The notes under the pieces are model-generated. The model did no database searches. It was not told the DNA's origin and saw only the letters and a program-made list of their open reading frames with translations. From NCBI GenBank assembly GCA_007116445.1, contig SKIM01000207.1, forward strand, positions 1 to 38,430: DNA of 38,430 bases. The letters run 5' to 3'. This stretch comes from Natronohydrobacter sp. Its GTDB lineage: Bacteria > Pseudomonadota > Alphaproteobacteria > Rhodobacterales > Rhodobacteraceae. Positions within the stretch are counted from its first letter, which is position 1, and each line of letters starts with the position of its first letter. The position numbers were made by a program, and so were the translations under genes. Below, piece after piece: positions 35,450 through 38,430 of this stretch.

Positions 35450-36208
35450 TTAGCTTGGCTTTTCCGTAGGCTCAAGCGCCGCTTGCAGACAGGCCAAAGC
35501 GTCCAGCACCCCCCCAGCGTCAGGCCGAGTGGCAATTTGGCTATGGATCAACGGCAACTCCCGCAATTCAGACGCTGCCGCAGAACTGATCGCGACCATG
35601 TGCAGCTTTGCGCGCGACAGGTTCAGCCCCTCGATCTGCGCGCGCAAGAGGCGACTGGAGCGTGGCGAGAAACAGCTGAGCACCAGATCACCGCCCTGTT
35701 CGATGCGCGCGCGGTGCTCAGGCTGCAACGCGACCGGATGCTGATCATAGACCACGCAACCTGCGGCTTGCAGCCCGCGCGCGCGCAGATGCGCGCTCAG
35801 ATCGCAAGCAAGATGCGCCCCGTGCAAATGCAGAAAAGGACCGGACACAGCTGCGGCTTCGAGCTCCGCAAGCAGAGAAACCGCGTCCCCGCCCGAGGCC
35901 TGCGCGATATCCGAAAACCCCGCCCGACGCGCCGCTGCTGCCGTTCGCGGACCAACGGTCCAGACCGGCCAATGGCGTGCCTGCGTGGCGCGTGCAAAAC
36001 TGTCAACACCATGCTGTGATGTGAAAATAAGCACTGCTGCCTGTTTCAAAGGCTCTTGGGACGGGGGGTGAACTGCGATCTCCATCAAGGGCGCGATCAG
36101 AATTTCGCCACGCCAACCGGCAGCGCGGGCTTGCTGCGCGAAGTCTTCGGCGGCAGGTCGGGGCCGCGTGAGCACAAGGCAGGGGCGCATGGGCAGGTCC
36201 AGTTTCAT
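35450..36208 (-). CDS. hemD: Uroporphyrinogen-III synthase
   Basis: 'PCLVLTRPRPAAEDFAQQARAAGWRGEILIAPLMEI', 'LIFTSQHGVDSFARATQARHWPVWTVGPRTAAAARRAGFSDI'; start 36208 or 36190. Confidence 0.88.
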   Translation of the reverse strand: MKLDLPMRPCLVLTRPRPAAEDFAQQARAAGWRGEILIAPLMEIAVHPPSQEPLKQAAVLIFTSQHGVDSFARATQARHWPVWTVGPRTAAAARRAGFSDIAQASGGDAVSLLAELEAAAVSGPFLHLHGAHLACDLSAHLRARGLQAAGCVVYDQHPVALQPEHRARIEQGGDLVLSCFSPRSSRLLRAQIEGLNLSRAKLHMVAISSAAASELRELPLIHSQIATRPDAGGVLDALACLQAALEPTEKPS

Positions 36209-36291
36209 TGCGCCGGGGCCAAAGGCGCGGGATTGTGCCCCTTGGCGCGCAGTGGTAGCTGACATGGGCCCCTCTGGCAATCGGAGCTCCG

Positions 36292-37401
36292 ATGCACGTC
36301 CCTGACCCACATCGCCCGCTGACTGTTCTGGGAATCGAAAGCAGTTGCGACGACACGGCGAGCGCCGTGATCCGCCATGCACCACCTGCGCGGCCCGAAA
36401 TCCTGTCCTCGGTGGTCTGGGGCCAAACGGCGCTGCATGAAAGTTTCGGCGGCGTCGTCCCCGAAATCGCTGCCCGCGCCCATGCTGAGAAGCTCGACCT
36501 GGCCGTGGAAGCGGCCCTCGGGCAGGCCGGTGTCACTTTGTCGCAGCTCGACGCCATCGCAGTGACCGCAGGGCCGGGCCTGATCGGCGGGGTGCTGTCG
36601 GGTGTGATGCTGGCGCGCGGGCTGGCAGCATCGACCGGACGGCCGCTTCTGGGGGTCAACCACCTTGCAGGCCATGCGCTGACCCCGCGTCTGACGGATC
36701 CGGTCGCCTTTCCCTATCTGCTGCTGCTCGTGTCGGGGGGGCATTGCCAGTTTCTGCAGGTCGATGGCCCGGACCAGTTCACACGGCTTGGCGGCACGAT
36801 CGACGATGCCCCCGGCGAGGCGTTTGACAAGGTGGCCAAGCTTCTTGGTCTGCCGCAGCCTGGTGGCCCTGCTGTCGAGGCCGCCGCGCGCCACGGCAGG
36901 CCCGACCGCTTCACCCTGCCCCGCCCACTTCTGGACCGTCCGGGTTGCGACCTGTCATTTTCCGGGCTGAAGACCGCTGTTCTGCGCGCGCGCGACACGC
37001 TGGTCAGCACACAAAGCGGGCTGCACACGCAAGATCAGGCAGATCTCTGCGCCGCGTTTCAGGCAGCGGTCACCGATGTGCTTGCGGCAAAGTCACAGCG
37101 CGCGCTGGCGCTCTATCTGAAATCCAATCCTCAACAGCCGGTGTTTGCTGTCGCAGGCGGTGTCGGTGCCAATCAGACGCTGCGCGCGGCACTGCAGCAG
37201 GCTGCCGAAGCGGCCGGGGTCGGATTTCTCGCTCCCCCGCTTGCGCTTTGCACCGATAACGCCGCCATGATTGCATGGGCCGGGATCGAGCAATTGCGCG
37301 CCGGGGCGGCGCTGCAGGATTTTGTCGCGCGCCCACGTTGGCCGCTTGATCAGAACGCCGCACCGATGATCGGGTCCGGCAAGAAAGGGGCGAAAGCATG
37401 A
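36292..37401 (+). CDS. tsaD: tRNA N6-adenosine threonylcarbamoyltransferase
   Basis: '[16 protein letters not shown]', '[14 protein letters not shown]', '[16 protein letters not shown]', '[18 protein letters not shown]', '[13 protein letters not shown]'. Confidence 0.97.
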   Translation: MHVPDPHRPLTVLGIESSCDDTASAVIRHAPPARPEILSSVVWGQTALHESFGGVVPEIAARAHAEKLDLAVEAALGQAGVTLSQLDAIAVTAGPGLIGGVLSGVMLARGLAASTGRPLLGVNHLAGHALTPRLTDPVAFPYLLLLVSGGHCQFLQVDGPDQFTRLGGTIDDAPGEAFDKVAKLLGLPQPGGPAVEAAARHGRPDRFTLPRPLLDRPGCDLSFSGLKTAVLRARDTLVSTQSGLHTQDQADLCAAFQAAVTDVLAAKSQRALALYLKSNPQQPVFAVAGGVGANQTLRAALQQAAEAAGVGFLAPPLALCTDNAAMIAWAGIEQLRAGAALQDFVARPRWPLDQNAAPMIGSGKKGAKA

Positions 37402-38348
37402 GTGTTGCCATCTTGGGCGCCGGAGCCTTCGGCACGGCGCTGGCCTGCGCGCTGGGTGAGGCGACGCTCTGGTGCCGCGACCCGGCGCGCGCGCGCGCGA
37501 TGCAAACCATGCGCGAGAACACGGCGCGGCTGCCGGGCGTCACCCTGCCTGACGGGGTGGTGGTCACATCAGATCTGGATGAAGTCGATGCGGACACTGT
37601 GCTTCTGGCCATTCCGATGCAGCAGACAGCCAGATTTTTGCGGGACAATCACGCGGCTCTGGCCGGACGGGTGCTGGTGGCCTGCTCGAAAGGTATAGAT
37701 CTGCAACAGATGATCGGACCTGTCGGCGTGATCCATTCCGTACTGCCAGAGGCCCGCGCGGCCCTGCTCACCGGGCCGAGCTTCGCGATCGATATTGCCC
37801 GCGGTTTGCCCACGGCGCTGACATTGGCCTGCGCAGATGCCACGCTGGGGCGCGCGCTCCAGGACCAGCTCTCGACCCCGGCGCTGCGGCTCTATCGCAA
37901 CACGGATGTCATCGGAGCAGAGCTGGGCGGGGCGCTGAAAAACGTGATCGCCATCGCGGCCGGGGTCTGCCTGGGCGCAGGCTTGGGCGAATCTGCCCGC
38001 GCCGCACTGATCGCGCGCGGCTATGCCGAGATCGTGCCACTTGCGCGCAAGCTTGGGGCAGAGCCTGAAACCCTCGTCGGCCTGTCGGGACTTGGCGATT
38101 TGATCCTGACCTGCAGCTCGGAGAAATCGCGCAATTTCCGCTATGGTCTGACGCTGGGGCGTGGCGAAGTTTTTGACAGCGCGACCACAGTCGAGGGGGC
38201 TGCAACGGCGCGCGCGGTCACCCGCCTGGCGCTGGGGGAAGGTTTGGATATGCCAGTCACCGCGATGGTGGCGGCGCTGATTGACGGCAAGATCACGCTG
38301 GATCAGGCGCGCGACGCGCTGCTCAGCCGACCGCTGACGGACGAATAA
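37398..38348 (+). CDS. gpsA: NAD(P)H-dependent glycerol-3-phosphate dehydrogenase
   Basis: '[27 protein letters not shown]', '[19 protein letters not shown]', '[36 protein letters not shown]', '[23 protein letters not shown]'; 4-nt overlap with tsaD. Confidence 0.96.
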   Translation: MSVAILGAGAFGTALACALGEATLWCRDPARARAMQTMRENTARLPGVTLPDGVVVTSDLDEVDADTVLLAIPMQQTARFLRDNHAALAGRVLVACSKGIDLQQMIGPVGVIHSVLPEARAALLTGPSFAIDIARGLPTALTLACADATLGRALQDQLSTPALRLYRNTDVIGAELGGALKNVIAIAAGVCLGAGLGESARAALIARGYAEIVPLARKLGAEPETLVGLSGLGDLILTCSSEKSRNFRYGLTLGRGEVFDSATTVEGAATARAVTRLALGEGLDMPVTAMVAALIDGKITLDQARDALLSRPLTDE

Positions 38349-38369
38349 CGCAACGGAAAGGACCGAACC

Positions 38370-38430
38370 ATGCCGCTTTACATGCTTCTTTGCACAGATA
38401 GACCCGAGGCGCTGGAGCTGCGCAAATCCA
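38370..38430 (+). CDS. YciI-like protein, N-terminal fragment (truncated at window end)
   Basis: MPLYMLLCTDRPEALELRKS... resembles YciI N-terminus; preceded by GGAAAGGA. Confidence 0.65.
   Translation, partial: MPLYMLLCTDRPEALELRKS

Overview
The window is a chromosomal segment from an alphaproteobacterium, most likely Rhodobacteraceae judging from gene content, synteny and GC-rich codon usage. It is gene-dense and I see no prophage, transposase, integrase, CRISPR array, rRNA or tRNA. I support about 40 protein-coding genes:
- a PaaI-like thioesterase (edge), MATE transporter, pyrD, DUF952, and two tandem Lrp/AsnC regulators divergent from ilvC
- DUF1285, divergent from a translationally coupled MoxR / DUF58 / DUF4159 / large membrane protein operon
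- a detached ftsW-murG-murC segment of the dcw cluster
- a pdeM / Lhr-like helicase pair, and ycgN
- a PopZ-like disordered protein in a pcm-tolC-popZ arrangement
- ytoQ, mscL, and lrp divergent from ald
- a persulfide-type operon (Blh MBL, two YeeE/YedE halves, TIGR01244 protein)
- a class-I GATase and a GNAT
- rpmA-rplU, where L21 carries a C-terminal helix-hairpin-helix-like extension
- hemY with a C-terminal zinc ribbon, a mitofilin/Mic60-like protein, and hemD, divergent from tsaD-gpsA
- the start of a YciI-like gene
Most of this is ordinary chromosome. The points most worth a second look are:
- an lrp gene whose conserved N-terminus has no canonical start (candidate ATT start with a well-spaced Shine-Dalgarno, or an A-tract frameshift)
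- the probable PopZ-like protein
- the MoxR/DUF58/DUF4159 operon with three degenerate VWA-like metal sites
- the L21 extension and its candidate leader
- the hemD-mic60-hemY-rplU neighbourhood
All family calls come from reading the translations. No database search was run.
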